NCBI RefSeq assembly: GCF_018831625.1
Contig: NZ_CP065193.1
Location: 930,001-994,000, forward strand
Origin: Spiroplasma endosymbiont of 'Nebria riversi'
GTDB lineage: Bacteria; Bacillota_I; Bacilli_A; Mycoplasmatales; Nriv7
Length of the DNA stretch: 64,000 nt
Direction of reading: 5' to 3'
Under the pieces are notes generated by a model, which saw only the letters and a list, made by a program, of their open reading frames with translations, made no database searches and was not told where the DNA came from. Both the position numbers and the translations under genes were made by a program. This document shows, piece after piece, positions 54,861 through 63,964 of this stretch; the first letter of the stretch is position 1, and every line of letters starts with the position of its first letter.

Positions 54861-55012
54861 AAATTTTTCATTGTGTAAAAATTTAATAATATGATAAAAT
54901 GGTAACGAATAAAAATGAAAATAACAAGAAAGGCAGGGTTAGTTTAGTAATTAAATAATATAATTAACTGATTGTTTTACTTCTTCAAAGCAATACCTAA
55001 GAAAACTAAACG
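54861..55012. repeat. Repeat of the ISLre2-type element tail, ending at the MITE-type terminus
   Basis: Inverted copy of 42219-42368, ending TACCTAAGAAAACTAAACG (54994-55012); the last five bases of the terminus are replaced by the 41-bp site at 55013. It carries TTGTGT...ATAAAAT, a possible outward promoter, and no ORF conserved between copies. Confidence 0.75.
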
Positions 55013-55053
55013 TGTAGAAACCATATACATATGACAAGATTTTGGTTTTTACA
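55013..55053. repeat. 41-bp shared sequence at the edge of prophage 2
   Basis: TGTAGAAACCATATACATAT... matches 19263-19303 (inverted) at 39 of 41 positions. Flanked on the right by phage non-coding DNA with AT-rich inverted repeats (about 55070-55100) and the 9-bp hairpin at 55186-55206. Confidence 0.85.
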
Positions 55054-55326
55054 AGTTTTCTGTTAAATTGATAAATAAATATGAGCTCATTTATTTATTA
55101 CAAGAAATATAAGGTTAAATTAATATTTATTATTTTTAGTTATGCCTTGTATTTTTTGCGCCTTGTTGTTGATAAACTAAGTTTTTTAGTAAACGAAGTT
55201 TACTAACAAGTTATGTTAATTTAGTTTAAAGAAAGAGTTTAAAGAGAAATATATTGAACTAAGTTAAAAGACTAATTTAAATATAACTAAATTAATATAA
55301 CTAAATATTGTAAGGGTGGTATGTAT

Positions 55327-55659
55327 ATGAGAAATATTGAAAATATTTTTTTAAATACTGAAAAATATCTTTTGAAAGAAAAGCAAAATGCAGTACTTAT
55401 TAAAGCGCCAGCAATTCCCCGATTGTATGAATCTACTGGTATTTGGTTTTCAAAACGATTTGTTTATAAAGGAAAATATGAGAATTCTATTTGTATCGGA
55501 ATAATTAAAGATGGTGAGTATCAGTTGGTTTTAGTTAATAATAAGAAAGGTCAAGAATCTAGTTTGATTTTAGGTCATGAGTTGTTAGGTTTTTTTGTTG
55601 CGGAGAAAGAGATTGCTAAAAAGGATGTAAGTTTTAATTATTTTAAAAATTCATTTTAA
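55327..55659 (+). CDS. Plectrovirus 110-aa protein
   Basis: MRNIENIFLNTEKYLLKEKQ..., mixed charge with a middle IWFSKRFVYKGKYENSICIG and LVLVNNKKGQESS. No membrane helix. ATG 55327 is chosen over 55321 because AAGGGTGG is 9 nt upstream and the fragment at 6417-6528 starts there as well. Placed where the 93-aa/Rep genes stand in prophage 1, so an early function such as ssDNA binding is possible; no motif proves it. Confidence 0.65.
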   Translation: MRNIENIFLNTEKYLLKEKQNAVLIKAPAIPRLYESTGIWFSKRFVYKGKYENSICIGIIKDGEYQLVLVNNKKGQESSLILGHELLGFFVAEKEIAKKDVSFNYFKNSF

Positions 55660-55740
55660 AGGTGTTTTAAGGCATTTTAAGAATAGAGGTAAAGAAAAAA
55701 ATAGTTTAAAAAAATTTAGGTTGGTTTTTATGTTGTTTAA

Positions 55741-55775
55741 ACGGTGCGTAAAGCGTATGCTCCGCCCGTTATTTA
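55741..55775. other. GC-rich stretch, candidate phage origin (copy 2)
   Basis: ACGGTGCGTAAAGCGTATGC and TCCGCCCGTT resemble the GC-rich stretch at 16715-16757 in inverted orientation. It sits in a 198-bp gap between two phage genes. Confidence 0.5.
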
Positions 55776-55857
55776 TCGATGTTTTTTGAGTTATTTAACT
55801 AAGTTATTGCATTTTTTGATTTGGTGTAGTAAAAAAATTAATTTTGGAGTTTAAAAA

Positions 55858-56052
55858 ATGAAAATGTGAGTTAATGTGGATGAGTCTGGCAAAGATTATT
55901 GTCAAGAGTTTATATATTTTATTAATAAAAAAACCGGATTAGAACAAAAAATTTGAGCGTCTAAATCTGCAGTTGAATCTGTTAGAACTGATTTAGTTGG
56001 TGATAATTGACTTTGTGTTGATTTTGTTGAACATAATTGTTTAAAAAAATAA
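55858..56052 (+). CDS. Small plectrovirus protein (64 aa)
   Basis: MKMWVNVDESGKDYCQEFIY..., with IWASKSAVESVRTDLVGDNW and the end EHNCLKK. Three TGA Trp codons. A truncated homologue lies at 445-621 and an 11-codon remnant at 15701-15736. No membrane helix. Function unknown. Confidence 0.65.
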
Positions 56053-56082
56053 ATTAATTAGAAAATTAAGGAGAAAAGAAAG

Positions 56083-56295
56083 ATGAGTATATTTGGATTA
56101 GTATTTTTTACTATTTTAACATTATTACTAGCATATTATATTGCAGTTAATATTTATCGGTTTTTTAAAGATAACAAGAAATATGGTGGTGAAGCAAAAC
56201 AGCTACCAAAAGATTTTACTTATGCACAAAGAATATTTATTGCAAAATTTAAGCGAAATTTGTTAGAACAAAATGAAAAAGAAATTAAAAAGTAG
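56083..56295 (+). CDS. Phage 70-aa membrane protein
   Basis: MSIFGLVFFTILTLLLAYYI, one N-terminal helix followed by a charged tail (QLPKDFTYAQRIFIAKFKRN, ending NEKEIKK). GGAGAAAAGAAAG ribosome site. The copy in prophage 1 has a nonsense codon and the one at 651 is cut by IS3, so this is the only intact version. Probable assembly or minor virion protein. Confidence 0.7.
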   Translation: MSIFGLVFFTILTLLLAYYIAVNIYRFFKDNKKYGGEAKQLPKDFTYAQRIFIAKFKRNLLEQNEKEIKK

Positions 56296-56304
56296 GTTTA
56301 GAAA

Positions 56305-56454
56305 ATGTTTAAAAAAATAATTATTGAGTTAATTGAATTAATTTATCCGACTGCCGATTTACCGCCTCAAGTTGTATTTTTGTTTTCAATTTTAATAATT
56401 GTAATGCTCTTCTCAGCAATTATTTTTCTACTCTTTTGGCCTTTTAAACGGTAA
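56305..56454 (+). CDS. Phage small membrane protein (49 aa)
   Basis: Near-identical homologue of 15308-15457 with one transmembrane helix; the Trp near the C-terminus is TGG here and TGA there. It starts 9 bp after the preceding gene. Confidence 0.65.
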   Translation: MFKKIIIELIELIYPTADLPPQVVFLFSILIIVMLFSAIIFLLFWPFKR

Positions 56455-56459
56455 TTATT

Positions 56460-56690
56460 ATGTTTTTAGTTGCTTGAAAAGATTTAGATTGAGAAATGAC
56501 AAAATTGTATTTTTGGGATTTATTTATTCAAATTAAAGTTATTCCGGCGTGAGTTTCTGGTAAAGAAATTGATTTAACTAAAGAACTACTTTGACTTGTA
56601 ATAGCAAATATTGCGTTTTGAATGGTATTAGTAGTTATTGTCTTATTTATGATTATTTTATTTTATAAGGTTAAATCATATTTTGTTTAG
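56460..56690 (+). CDS. Phage small membrane protein (76 aa)
   Basis: Homologue of 15072-15302: MFLVAWKDLDWEMTKLYF..., C-terminal helix and KVKSYFV end. Starts 5 bp after the 49-aa gene. Intact. Confidence 0.65.
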
Positions 56691-56705
56691 AAAGGGGGTG
56701 ATTAT

Positions 56706-56950
56706 ATGTTTAGAATTTTTCTTGATGGAGTAACAATGTACCAGTAAAAATTACTGGTGAACAAGCGGTTACTAACTTATGAAAAGCATTAATTACAGCG
56801 TTCGGTAATATTTGAACTGATATTATTGGTGGTAATATGCCAAATGTCGTTAATTTCTTTGCTACATATTGAGTTTTCTTGCTTGGTGTGATTATTGGTT
56901 TATTTTTAATCGCTTTCAAAATGTTTGAAAAATTAATGCCCGGTAGATAA
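56706..56950 (+). pseudogene. Coat-like protein gene, frameshifted near its start
   Basis: From PVKITGEQAVTNLWKAL to KMFEKLMPGR it matches the 81-aa coat-like protein, but the first codons (MFRIFLDGVTM) are altered and the total is one base short. The frame entering PVKITGEQ has no start codon. The AAAGGGGGTGATTAT ribosome site is kept. Confidence 0.75.
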
Positions 56951-56980
56951 TAATAAAAATAAAGAAAGTGTGATTTACGG

Positions 56981-57624
56981 ATGTTATTTTTTAAGAAAAT
57001 AAATTTAAGATTATATGATTTTGTTGTTTAGATGAAAAACATTTACTGTTATGAGATGAAACTAACTTATTTTTAGAAGGAACCGACTATAAAGAAAATG
57101 ATAGAGTAACCCAAGGTTTACAAGAATATTTTGCTTCAGCACGGCAATTTACCCATATCGTATTAGCGGGCGGGCAACGAGCCGAACATATATGAGTTAA
57201 AGTTCGCGATATTGCGAATTCAATAATTGTAGGCATTAGAAAAAAACCGGTTAGTATTTTCCGACCATATTTACAAGTTATTTACGGCACTTTTAAATCG
57301 GTAAGCGAATACGAACAATGACGTTTAACTCTAATTAATGCAAAAAATGATAAAAAAGGTCGCAAAATCAAGTATCGTAGCGTTCCGGAATTAAACATTT
57401 ATTTCTTTAAATTGAAAATTCCGATGTCAATTTTAAATCTTTACGATAATAAATATTTATCATTCTTGCGTGAATTAAGTAATCGTGCTTTGAATGATAA
57501 TTATCAACATAAATTTTGAAATGATAATGTAATGGATATTGAAGCATTAGAATATTTAAAAATGGAAAAATTCAGTAAGATACTTACTAAGTTAAAAAAT
57601 AATCTGAAGAAGAAAAACAAGTAA
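56981..57624 (+). pseudogene. Zot-like ATPase with the Walker A part deleted
   Basis: The first 16 codons (MLFFKKINLRLYDFVV) are followed by TAG and then directly by DEKHLLLWDETNLFLEGTD. About 350 bp carrying the membrane segment and Walker A are missing relative to 13789-14779. The remaining 3' part ends KKKNK as in prophage 1. Cannot encode a working ATPase. Confidence 0.85.
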
Positions 57625-57637
57625 ATGAGTTTAAAAA

Positions 57638-57964
57638 ATGGAAAAATTAGAAAAAATGGCTAGTTTGATTGGCGATATGTTTTATAAAGTTTTTGATTTA
57701 ATTTGAACTTTAACCATTCCTGGAACAGATATTCGTATTATTATTTTTCCACTAATTATGCTTGTGATAAATCTTGTAATTGGTGACATTTTAGGTATTC
57801 ATATTGAACGACCAAAAGTTGGTTTTCGTAAAAAATATCGAAAATCAGTTGCTAATTGAGGAGCTAAGAAAAAATCATCTAGTGGTCCAATTAAGAAATT
57901 TAGTGGTAATAGTCCTAAAAATAGACCGTGAGTTAACCAACACGGACGGCGAATAAAAAGGTAG
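57638..57964 (+). CDS. Phage membrane protein with a basic tail (108 aa)
   Basis: Homologue of 13449-13775, same length; MEKLEKMASLIGDMFYKVFD..., two helices and the basic tail ending GRRIKR. Intact. Confidence 0.65.
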
Positions 57965-57974
57965 GTTTTAGAAA

Positions 57975-58229
57975 ATGTTTAAATTAATAATATTATTTAT
58001 TCTTGTTTCTGTTTTTTCTATTTTTGCTTTAGGTGATTTTTTAGGTTTATGAGCATATGTGCGTGAGGGTTTAGAATATTTTAATAAAGTTTTATCAAAA
58101 AATATTAAAATTTTAGATTTGTTTAAACCAATGATAAGGTTATTTTCTCAACATCCGATTTTTCAAATTTTAGGAACAATTTGTATTTTATCGACAATAT
58201 ATTTAATTTTGAGAGGACCTACTGAGTAA
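57975..58229 (+). CDS. Phage membrane protein (84 aa)
   Basis: MFKLIILFILVSVFSIFALG..., two hydrophobic segments and a LRGPTE end. Intact here, frameshifted in prophage 1 (13184-13439). Starts 10 bp after the 108-aa gene. Confidence 0.65.
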
Positions 58230-58256
58230 AAAAATACTTTGAGAGGAGTTTAAAAA

Positions 58257-58640
58257 ATGAAAAAGTTAAAGAAAATATTAAGTATTAAATGATTTAAAAG
58301 CATTTTAGGTTTTATGCATTTTTTTATTATATTTCATACTGTTATGGTTATGATTTGAGTATTTTTAACAAGAATTAGAACTAATATAGATGGATTTTTT
58401 AAAGATTTTATATTATTTGATTTTCAAAATGTATTTCTTAAAGTGTATTTTTGATTATTAATGGTTTATTTGTTAATAATTGCTATTAAGTTATTTATTA
58501 GGGGTTATTACTTTAATAAAATTTTTAGAAAGCATCAAACGCAAGTTGCTAATTGTGAATGTCCAAAACATAATCATTATAAATTTTTTGATGCTTTTAA
58601 AGCAATAAAAAAGAGTTTTAAGACATGATGAAATGCATAA
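58257..58640 (+). CDS. Phage membrane protein (127 aa)
   Basis: Homologue of 12775-13158; two helices, CECPKHNHY knuckle, end KTWWNA with both Trp as TGA. Overlaps the surface protein start by 8 nt, as in prophage 1. Confidence 0.7.
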
Positions 58641-60198
58641 GATTATTTCTTGATTTATTATAATGTTTATTGGTTTGGTACCATTAGGGGCTTTCTTTGA
58701 TACAAAACAACCACCAAAACCTAATATGGAACAATCTTTTATAAAGCGAGAAAAACGAGCAACTAATACTAGTCAATGTGGCAATAGTTGCGAATTAGAA
58801 TTTTCTAATATTTATAATAGTTTTTTAATTCCCAGCAAAATTGGCGGAGGGGCTAAAATTAAGTTTCAAGATAACATCGATTTACCACTTTAAATTAAAA
58901 AAACTCGCATTTTTAGTTTATCTCTTGGTAATAAAAATAAAGATTGAATTAATTTTTATAAAAATAATGGTGTTAAAAAAACTTACGATGATTTTAGTTA
59001 TTTAGATTTAGATTTTGGTTATGAGATTTCTGAGATAATTAATGTTAAGATAACATTTACTAAATCAATAGGATTATCTTATAGTATAACTTCATTTTCG
59101 GCGGGAATGCCCTCTTTACCAGAAAAAGATAAAGAACAACCATTGCCTACCGAAATAACTAAAAATGATGGTGAATATCAATATAATCAGTTTCAAGATA
59201 AATTAGACTATTTAATGACACAACGGCGAGATTTTGATAAATTTAATTATAGTTATTTATATTGAGTCCCAATTTTTAATTTCTTTGACAATAATTTTAA
59301 ATATATGAGTGAAATTTCAATTAAATTAAATGGTTTTAAACAAAATATTAAATTTATTTTAAGTCGCAAAAATTCATATCCACCAGGTTTCATTGAAGAA
59401 GTTATTGTTAGAGAACTTTCCTTTTCTAGTTTTGGTGATGTTATCACTATAAAAACTGAGCGTGGTAGCATTGTGGGTGTTAATGAGTTTTTAGAAAATG
59501 GTAAATCGCTTTGAAAATCTGGCTCACGAACAAGTTTTGGAGAAGATTTTATTAATACCTTTTTTGGACAAGTTAATTATTATGATAATACCTTCCATTT
59601 TTTACGATATGATGACAAATTAAAAGTTGATTTTAAAGATTTTGTGCTTTATTATCAAAAAGATTTAACTATTAGTTTTATTAATGAATTATTTAACAAA
59701 ATTTATAAAGTTTTAGGTGAGTTTTTTGTACAATTCTTTTATGCAAGTTTTGATATGGATACTTCTACTTATGTAGAATTAGATTACAAAGGAATGCAAC
59801 AAATTCCTAAAAATGTTTTACAAATGGGCTTTTTCTATCGCTCCTTAATTACTTTTTATCCTAAACAATATTTAATTAATTTTGATTCAACAATAGAAAA
59901 TAGTAAGAATATGATTTTTCGTTCGTATTTTTTTGTGAAAGATAAACAAATTGCTAATGATTTTAAAACTGGTAAAAATTCTTATCAAATAGATTTTAAT
60001 GTGTTAAAAGCATATGATAACCAATTATGAAATGCTACTAGTAATAAACTGCATTTTTACAACGCCAAAGTTGATGTGATGTATGGAATTAATATTTTTG
60101 CGCTAACTTTTCCGCTATATAAAAAACAAAGTGAAAGCACTGAATATCATTATTCTTTATACGATTTTAACATTTTGAATTCTTTTTATAAAATATAA
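58633..60198 (+). pseudogene. Large surface/adsorption protein with a nonsense codon
   Basis: 521 codons in frame, matching the intact 527-aa protein, but TAA at 58891-58893 replaces the Glu codon after NIDLPL. The C-terminus is also changed (ILNSFYKI instead of ILNSTAFIGGGISG) because a deletion removed the end and the following 92-aa gene. Confidence 0.8.
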
Positions 60199-60224
60199 TT
60201 CCTTTGAAAGGAGGATTTTTATTT

Positions 60225-60395
60225 ATGTGAAAATTTTTATCAGCTTTAAATTTAGTATGTATAATGTTTATTTCTGGGTGTAATAAAAATAGCAATGATT
60301 TAAAAAAATATGATTTAGAATTTTCTAATATTTATAATAGTTTTTTAATTCCCAGCAACTTGAAAATCGTATTACAAAAAATACGATTTTCTTAA
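60225..60395 (+). CDS. Truncated phage lipoprotein (56 aa)
   Basis: MWKFLSALNLVCIMFISGCN with lipobox ISGC, then LEFSNIYNSFLIPS and an abrupt run into the conserved hairpin (NLKIVLQKIRFS). The surface-protein-like part of the prophage 1 homologue (137 aa) is mostly deleted. AAAGGAGG ribosome site kept. It may still be exported as a short lipopeptide. Confidence 0.55.
60362..60391 (+). terminator. Conserved 12-6-12 stem upstream of the transposase gene
   Basis: GAAAATCGTATT, loop ACAAAA, AATACGATTTTC, perfect pairing, then TTAATTT. Counterpart of 10398-10427. Confidence 0.6.
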
Positions 60396-60411
60396 TTTAA
60401 GGAGTTTAAAA

Positions 60412-61494
60412 ATGAAATATATTATTTCCCAAGCTGATTTAGCAGATTTAAAAGCAAAAGTACAAAGTTGACTAAGTGCTAATTGCCGTAATCCTTATTA
60501 CTATAAAACTAAAAAACGCATTACTGCCTATTTAAATTTATGTACTTATTTCTATATTGAAGAAACTACTTTAACAAAACTTATTAAAAAATATTTTAAG
60601 AATGCAACAAAAACTTTTTATCGTTGGGCACAAAAAATTATGACTGCTTATTATTCTGACAATTTAAATTTGTTATTGTTTAAAACTACAAAGCCACAAA
60701 ATCTTAATTATCAATATAGTTTAAATTCTCGCAAAAAAGTATGTGATTTATATTTTGATTACAAAAATCTTCAAGCCGGTGGAATGTGGTCTTTATTTAA
60801 TAATTTAAAAATCGGTTTTCACGATGTTGAAAATTCAAAAATTCCAAAAAATATCAAAACTTTTTATCGCTGAATTAAATCTGACTTTCGTTGGAAAGAA
60901 TTAAAACAACAAATCAAACAAACTAAACGCAATTTTAAGCGTTATGAAGTATCCGAGATTGGTCTTTTACAAATGGATGCCAAAATAATTACTACATTAA
61001 ATTTTCCGGTTGATAAAAAATATTACATTTATGATTTTATTGACGAAATGACACGCATAGTATTTGGTTATGTTTATGATAGTTTAGGAACTAATAATGC
61101 GGTTAATGCCGTACAAAGAGCAATGAAAGATTTTAACGAACTTGGAATAACCAGTAAACGCCTTCGTACTGATAACGCACCAGAATTTACTACTACTAAT
61201 TGAAGTAATAAAAAAACATACAAAGTAAAAGAAAGACCTTTTACAACCTTTCTTTCAAGGAACAGAATTGTCCATGAAACCACACCAATTCGCTCGCCAC
61301 AATCAAATGGCAAAATTGAACGATTTCATCAACATTATACCAAATTATTTTATGTTAAGGATAAAAAGTTAAATCAAAATGAACTTCAACATTATTTAAA
61401 CAAATATTATTACTTTTATAACTTTGAGCGTCGTCATTCATCATTAAACACTAAAAATCCATTTCAAATATTACAAAAACTTTTAACAAAGTAA
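60412..61494 (+). CDS. Plectrovirus transposase (rve/IS481-like), intact
   Basis: 360 aa with TGA as Trp. Residues 1-170 form a helical DNA-binding part, then the DDE integrase core: Asp in LQMDAKII, Asp in RTDNAPEF, Glu in SNGKIERFH, followed by YNFERRHSSLN. Ribosome site AAGGAG. It is the only transposase in the window that reads through without a stop or shift. Its product may have mobilised both prophages. The stop codon lies inside a 70-bp perfect hairpin. Confidence 0.85.
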
Positions 61495-61560
61495 TTTCTA
61501 GAAGTTTTATTAATTATTTTTTATTTTTAAAAAATAATTAATAAAACTTCTAGAAATTAC
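61491..61560. terminator. Perfect 33-bp-stem hairpin after the transposase
   Basis: GTAATTTCTAGAAGTTTTAT... forms a 33-bp perfect stem with loop TTTT. It covers the transposase stop codon. No comparable stem exists elsewhere in the window. It may be a very strong bidirectional terminator or a phage/element end. Confidence 0.8.
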
Positions 61561-61679
61561 TTGCATTTTAAACTTATACAATTTATACTTTTGTTTTTAA
61601 CGAGCAACTAAGGTGATTACTCCTAAAAGACTTAATATTTTTTTAATTATTTTATTCCTCTATTTTTTATATAATTCTT

Positions 61680-62021
61680 TTAATTAATATTAGAAGCAAT
61701 AACCCCGGTAACACCAGCCACTGCTCCAGAAATTACGGCAGCAGCTCCTGTAAAAGGACTGGTGGCAGCAGCAGTTGCAACTCCTGTTGTAAATCCAAAC
61801 ATTGTAGCGCCGTCTCTTACTGCTTCTAAAACAATTTTTGTATTACTTCTTTTTTGAGGCTCTATTTTATTTATGTTTAAATTTTCTAAATTATTGCTAC
61901 TTGTCTGTAAATAATTAATTTTATTTTTTGTTGCACTTGAAGCCGGAGCGTTTCCAACAAGCCCTGCCATTCCGCTTCCTGCTATTGTTATTGCCCCTAA
62001 GAATCCTAGTAATTTTTTCAT
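61680..62021 (-). CDS. Small secreted glycine-rich membrane-active-type protein
   Basis: 113 aa. Signal peptide MKKLLGFLGAITIAGSGMAG, nearly the same as in the two large repeat proteins, then a polar linker and a C-terminal Gly/Ala-rich hydrophobic part of about 43 aa (GVATAAATSPFTGAAAVISG...). This glycine-zipper-like end recalls pore-forming peptides, bacteriocins or holin-like proteins, which is an inference. MKK (62021) is taken as the start by alignment; ATG 62036 is possible. Confidence 0.6.
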   Translation of the reverse strand: MKKLLGFLGAITIAGSGMAGLVGNAPASSATKNKINYLQTSSNNLENLNINKIEPQKRSNTKIVLEAVRDGATMFGFTTGVATAAATSPFTGAAAVISGAVAGVTGVIASNIN

Positions 62022-62056
62022 ATTAATTAATTTCATTTTCGTGAATTTTTAGTAAA

Positions 62057-62080
62057 TACCTAAGAAAACTAAACGCGACC
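62057..62080. repeat. Solo terminus of the MITE-like family
   Basis: TACCTAAGAAAACTAAACGCGACC is the exact complement of the left end at 21732 and of 42219. No second end or element body is attached here; it lies upstream of the secreted protein gene and of the S10 operon promoter. Confidence 0.8.
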
Positions 62081-62097
62081 CCGCGTGTTAAATATAT

Positions 62098-62125
62098 TTG
62101 TAATTGCTAAGGAATAGTGTATAAT
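62098..62125 (+). promoter_or_regulatory. Promoter of the S10 operon
   Basis: TTGTAA (62098), 16-bp spacer, TATAAT (62120). It gives a leader of about 85 nt before rpsJ. Confidence 0.6.
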
Positions 62126-62215
62126 ATTTAACTGTGTATATTATATGTACCATTATTGATACGCCAAGAAGCGTTGTAGAAAAAGTAATTTTTAATTCAG
62201 GAAGGAGACCGTGTT

Positions 62216-62533
62216 ATGGCTCAAAAAATTAGAATTCGTTTATGTGGTTATGATAGCAAAACTGTTGACCAGTCAATTTTTAAAATTGTTCAAGCAGCTC
62301 AATTGACGGGAGCAAAAGTTAAGGGACCGATTCCTTTGCCAACCAAAAGAGAAATTTATACTGTTTTACGATCTGTTCATAAACATAAAGATGCTCGTGA
62401 ACAGTTTGAAATTCGAACTCATAATAGAATCGTTGATATTATTAATCCAACGCCAAAAACTGTAAATAGTTTATCAAGATTACAACTACCAAGTGGTGTG
62501 GATATTGAGATTAAATTAAATGCAATTACCTAG
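62216..62533 (+). CDS. rpsJ: Ribosomal protein S10
   Basis: 105 aa; [35 protein letters not shown] and [12 protein letters not shown] are characteristic. First gene of the S10 operon; part of the 30S head. GGAAGGAGACCG precedes the ATG. Confidence 0.97.
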   Translation: MAQKIRIRLCGYDSKTVDQSIFKIVQAAQLTGAKVKGPIPLPTKREIYTVLRSVHKHKDAREQFEIRTHNRIVDIINPTPKTVNSLSRLQLPSGVDIEIKLNAIT

Positions 62534-62610
62534 TCGACCTTTTAGAAATATATTTTAAAAGGCAATGATATACACAATAATGATAAGTTGGAAAGGACGG
62601 TAAAATTCTT

Positions 62611-63318
62611 ATGAAAGGAATTTTAGGCAGAAAAATCGCTATGAGTCAGGTCTTTACTGTTGAAGGAAAGATAATTCCCGTAACAGTTATTGAAGCGCAA
62701 CCTAATGTTGTTACTGATGTTAAAACAGCAGAAAAAAATGGTTATACTTCGTTGCAATTAGCGGTAGAAGATAAAAGATCTAATTTAGTTAACAAACCAT
62801 TGATAGGACATTTTAAAAGAGCTAAGACAACTCCGAAAAGGTTTAGTAAAGAGATTCGTGAAATGTCAGGGTTTAATATGGGAGATATTATTAATTGTGA
62901 TATTTTCACTCCGGGTGAATTAGTGGATGTGCGAGCCATTAGCAAGGGCAAAGGCTTTGCGGGAGTTATTAAACGTCATAATTATTCAAGAGGGCCGATG
63001 GCTCATGGTTCTGGATTTCATCGCGAAATTGGTTCAATGGGCGCGATTGCTCCGAACCGAATTTTTAAAGGAAAAAAGATGCCGGGAAGAATGGGACATC
63101 AACAAGTTACAATGCAAAATTTGCAAGTAATTCATATTGATGTTGCTAAGAATGCGCTATTAGTTAAAGGTTCAATTCCGGGACCTAAAAAACAGTTTGT
63201 TGTTATTACTGAAGCGATTAAGGGCTTAAAAACAAAAACACCACCAAATTTAGTTAACAATCAACCACCTGTTGAAACTACTACAGTAGATGTTAGTAGC
63301 GTTGCCCCAGCAGCATAA
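62611..63318 (+). CDS. rplC: Ribosomal protein L3
   Basis: 235 aa; starts [15 protein letters not shown], contains [22 protein letters not shown] and [10 protein letters not shown], standard for L3. The C-terminus carries an extra Pro/Val/Thr-rich tail of about 25 aa. 50S assembly protein. 77 bp after rpsJ. Confidence 0.97.
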   Translation: MKGILGRKIAMSQVFTVEGKIIPVTVIEAQPNVVTDVKTAEKNGYTSLQLAVEDKRSNLVNKPLIGHFKRAKTTPKRFSKEIREMSGFNMGDIINCDIFTPGELVDVRAISKGKGFAGVIKRHNYSRGPMAHGSGFHREIGSMGAIAPNRIFKGKKMPGRMGHQQVTMQNLQVIHIDVAKNALLVKGSIPGPKKQFVVITEAIKGLKTKTPPNLVNNQPPVETTTVDVSSVAPAA

Positions 63319-63334
63319 TTATTAAGGAGAAAAA

Positions 63335-63964
63335 ATGATGAAGTTACAAGTATTAGATATTAATGGTAATGTTGTTAAAGATGTTAGTTTAAATGAGAAA
63401 GTTTGAAATATTACGCCTCATCAACAAGCAATGTTTGATGCAACAATTGCTCAACAAGCGTCTTGAAGACAGGGAACACATCAAACTAAAACTCGTGGCG
63501 AAGTTAGTGGCGGTGGTAAAAAACCATGAAAGCAAAAGGGAACAGGCCGAGCCAGACAAGGTTCAATTCGTTCGCCACAATGAAAAGGTGGGGGAATTGT
63601 ATTTGGTCCGACAGTTGAGAAAAATTATAAATTGCATGTTAATCGGAAAGTAAGAAAGTTAGCATTAAAATCGGCGTTATCCTTAAAAGCACAAAATAAT
63701 GAACTTATTATTGTTGATACTATTAGTTTAGAAAAATATTCAACAAAGGCAGTTTTACAAATTTGTCAAAATTTAAAGTTAGTGGATAATAAAACATTAT
63801 TAATTACTAAATTAGCTGATGAAATGATTGTTAAATCAGCAAGTAATATTGCAAAATTTAATGTCATTGCCGCTAGTGGTTTAAATATTTATGATTTATT
63901 GCACGCTAATAAGTTATTAATAACTTTAGAGGCGTTAGTAAACATTGAGGGGGTATTGGCATAA
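63335..63964 (+). CDS. rplD: Ribosomal protein L4
   Basis: 209 aa with several TGA Trp codons. Extended loop with GGGKKPWKQKGTGRARQGSI and WKGGGIVFGP, the L4 signature. ATG 63335 and 63338 are adjacent; AAGGAGA fits either. The stop overlaps the start of rplW (TAATG). Confidence 0.95.

Larger units (their letters stand above)
55013..61560 (+). mobile_element. Plectrovirus prophage 2 (decayed)
   Basis: Same gene order as prophage 1 but plus strand: 110-aa, 64-aa, 70-aa, 49-aa, 76-aa, coat (frameshift), Zot (Walker A deleted), 108-aa, 84-aa, 127-aa, surface protein (nonsense), truncated lipoprotein, intact transposase. No Rep gene. It forms a long inverted repeat with prophage 1. Confidence 0.85.

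Noticed and set aside
58633-60198. Intact second surface protein using reassigned codons
   Set aside because: The interrupting codon is TAA, which is a stop in this code; prophage 1 has a Glu codon there.
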